DNA from: CAZUZD01 sp964624465
Lineage (GTDB): Bacteria; Planctomycetota; Planctomycetia; Isosphaerales; Isosphaeraceae
Assembly (NCBI GenBank): GCA_964624465.1
Contig: CAZUZD010000336.1
Span: 1-6,545 of the forward strand
Length of the DNA: 6,545 nucleotides
Direction: 5' to 3'
The position numbers and the translations under genes were made by a program. This document shows positions 6,017 through 6,545 of the stretch, one piece after another (position 1 is the first letter of the stretch; every line of letters begins with the position of its first letter). Below the pieces are notes generated by a model. The model ran no database searches, was not told where the DNA came from, and saw nothing but the letters and a program-made list of their open reading frames with translations.

Positions 6017-6050
6017 GCCGGCCCGGTTTCTCGCCGCCGGCCGGGGTTTC
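6017..6050. repeat. Short direct repeat in the phosphatase/glgC divergent spacer
   Basis: GCCGGCCCGGTTTC (6017-6030) recurs as GCCGGCCGGGGTTTC (6036-6050), starting 19 nt later. A third, inverted, looser version lies at 6083-6096 (GGAACCCGGCCGGG). The spacing near two turns of B-DNA and the position between divergent genes would fit a regulator binding site, but GC-rich low complexity may explain it. The remainder of 5916-6207 holds no gene I can support. Confidence 0.4.
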
Positions 6051-6052
6051 CG

Positions 6053-6082
6053 TTGGCCTCGGGCGCGGCGCCACCCTATCGT
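6053..6082 (+). promoter_or_regulatory. Candidate glgC promoter
   Basis: TTGGCC (6053-6058) and TATCGT (6077-6082) are separated by 18 nt, each matching the sigma-70 consensus at 4 of 6 positions. Initiation near 6089 would give a leader of about 120 nt. This is a weak match, offered as the best candidate in the spacer. Confidence 0.25.
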
Positions 6083-6207
6083 GGAACCCGGCCGGGAGCG
6101 GTGGGGGAGCCCGGCAATCCGACCGCGTCGGGCACGCCAGCTGCAGGGCCAGCGGCGGTGGCTGCCATGACGGCGTGGTCCCGGTCGACCGAAGGCGGGG
6201 TGACGGG

Positions 6208-6545
6208 GTGTTGCGAGATGTGCTGGCGATCGTCCTGGCCGGCGGGCGCGGCTCACGGCTGGAGCCCCTGACCCGCGACCGGGCCAAGCCCGCGGTACCG
6301 TTCGGCGGCCTGTACCGGATCGTCGACTTCGCGCTGTCGAACTGCATCAACAGCGACCTGCGCAAGATCCTGGTCCTGACGCAGTACAAGGCGGTGAGCC
6401 TGAGCCGGCACATCGACACCGGCTGGCGGTTCCTGACCCGCGAGCTCGACGAGTACATCGAGGTGATCCCGCCCCAGCAGCGGATCGCCGAGCAGTGGTA
6501 CCAGGGCACCGCCGACGCCATCTACCAGAACGTGTACACCATCGA
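6208..6545 (+). CDS. glgC: Glucose-1-phosphate adenylyltransferase, N-terminal part
   Basis: The gene runs off the right edge; 112 codons plus two bases are present, against about 400-430 residues for a full enzyme. The protein converts glucose-1-phosphate and ATP into ADP-glucose and pyrophosphate, the committed step of bacterial glycogen synthesis, in the cytoplasm. The nucleotide-binding loop LAGGRGSRLEPLT (10-22) continues into RAKPAVPFGG (25-34) and YRIVDFALSN (36-45), which together form the classic ADP-glucose pyrophosphorylase signature; R25 and K27 fall in the conserved catalytic-loop region. The second signature, WYQGTADA, is at 97-104. I chose the GTG at 6208 because the product then begins MLRDVLAIVLAGG, the usual family start; AAGG at 6192-6195 is a distant ribosome binding site candidate. 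An in-frame GTG at 6175 is a less likely alternative. It is transcribed away from the phosphatase gene, and the window cannot show whether other glycogen genes follow. Confidence 0.96.
   Translation, partial: MLRDVLAIVLAGGRGSRLEPLTRDRAKPAVPFGGLYRIVDFALSNCINSDLRKILVLTQYKAVSLSRHIDTGWRFLTRELDEYIEVIPPQQRIAEQWYQGTADAIYQNVYTI

Noticed and set aside
5916..6207. PhoB-type Pho box upstream of the phosphatase
   Set aside because: I searched both strands by eye for CTGTCAT-like direct repeats at 11-nt spacing and found none.
5979..6521. A 180-codon minus-strand frame across the divergent spacer and glgC
   Set aside because: It is antisense to unmistakable GlgC signatures and its own protein shows no recognisable domain.

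Overview
The window is very GC-rich DNA (most third codon positions are G or C) and looks like a planctomycete chromosome. The strongest clue is a DUF1559 protein, a prepilin-like family hugely expanded in Planctomycetes, with its N-terminal methylation motif and C-terminal H-X9-DG motif. I place it in the phylum with good confidence, perhaps near Isosphaeraceae or Gemmataceae, but cannot name a species.

Layout, left to right. Bases 1-350 hold no gene I can support: a C-homopolymer tract at 20-44 and a perfect 16-bp hairpin at 237-274. A DUF1559 gene runs forward at 351-1262. Next is a repeat-dense convergent spacer (1263-1601). It holds a large imperfect palindrome (1298-1447) and two REP-like copies facing each other (1460-1503 forward, 1568-1610 reverse). 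The second REP copy supplies the stop codon of the next gene. That gene, on the minus strand (3905 to 1602), encodes a 767-residue polytopic membrane protein of GT-C-like architecture with a long soluble C-terminal half. Upstream of it is a 225-nt spacer with a plausible sigma-70-type promoter. Beyond that, also on the minus strand (5915 to 4131), is a secreted PhoA-superfamily alkaline phosphatase. A 292-nt divergent spacer (5916-6207) separates it from glgC, which starts at 6208 and runs off the right edge.

The genes do not form one obvious pathway. The phosphatase would release phosphate outside the cytoplasm, GlgC commits glucose-1-phosphate to glycogen, the membrane protein may act in envelope glycan or lipid-linked sugar chemistry (unproven), and the DUF1559 protein is probably an exported pseudopilin-like protein. 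I see no defence system, CRISPR array, complete mobile element, tRNA or rRNA. The most notable signals are the palindrome and REP cluster at 1298-1623 and an alkaline phosphatase that ends before the usual last zinc ligand.
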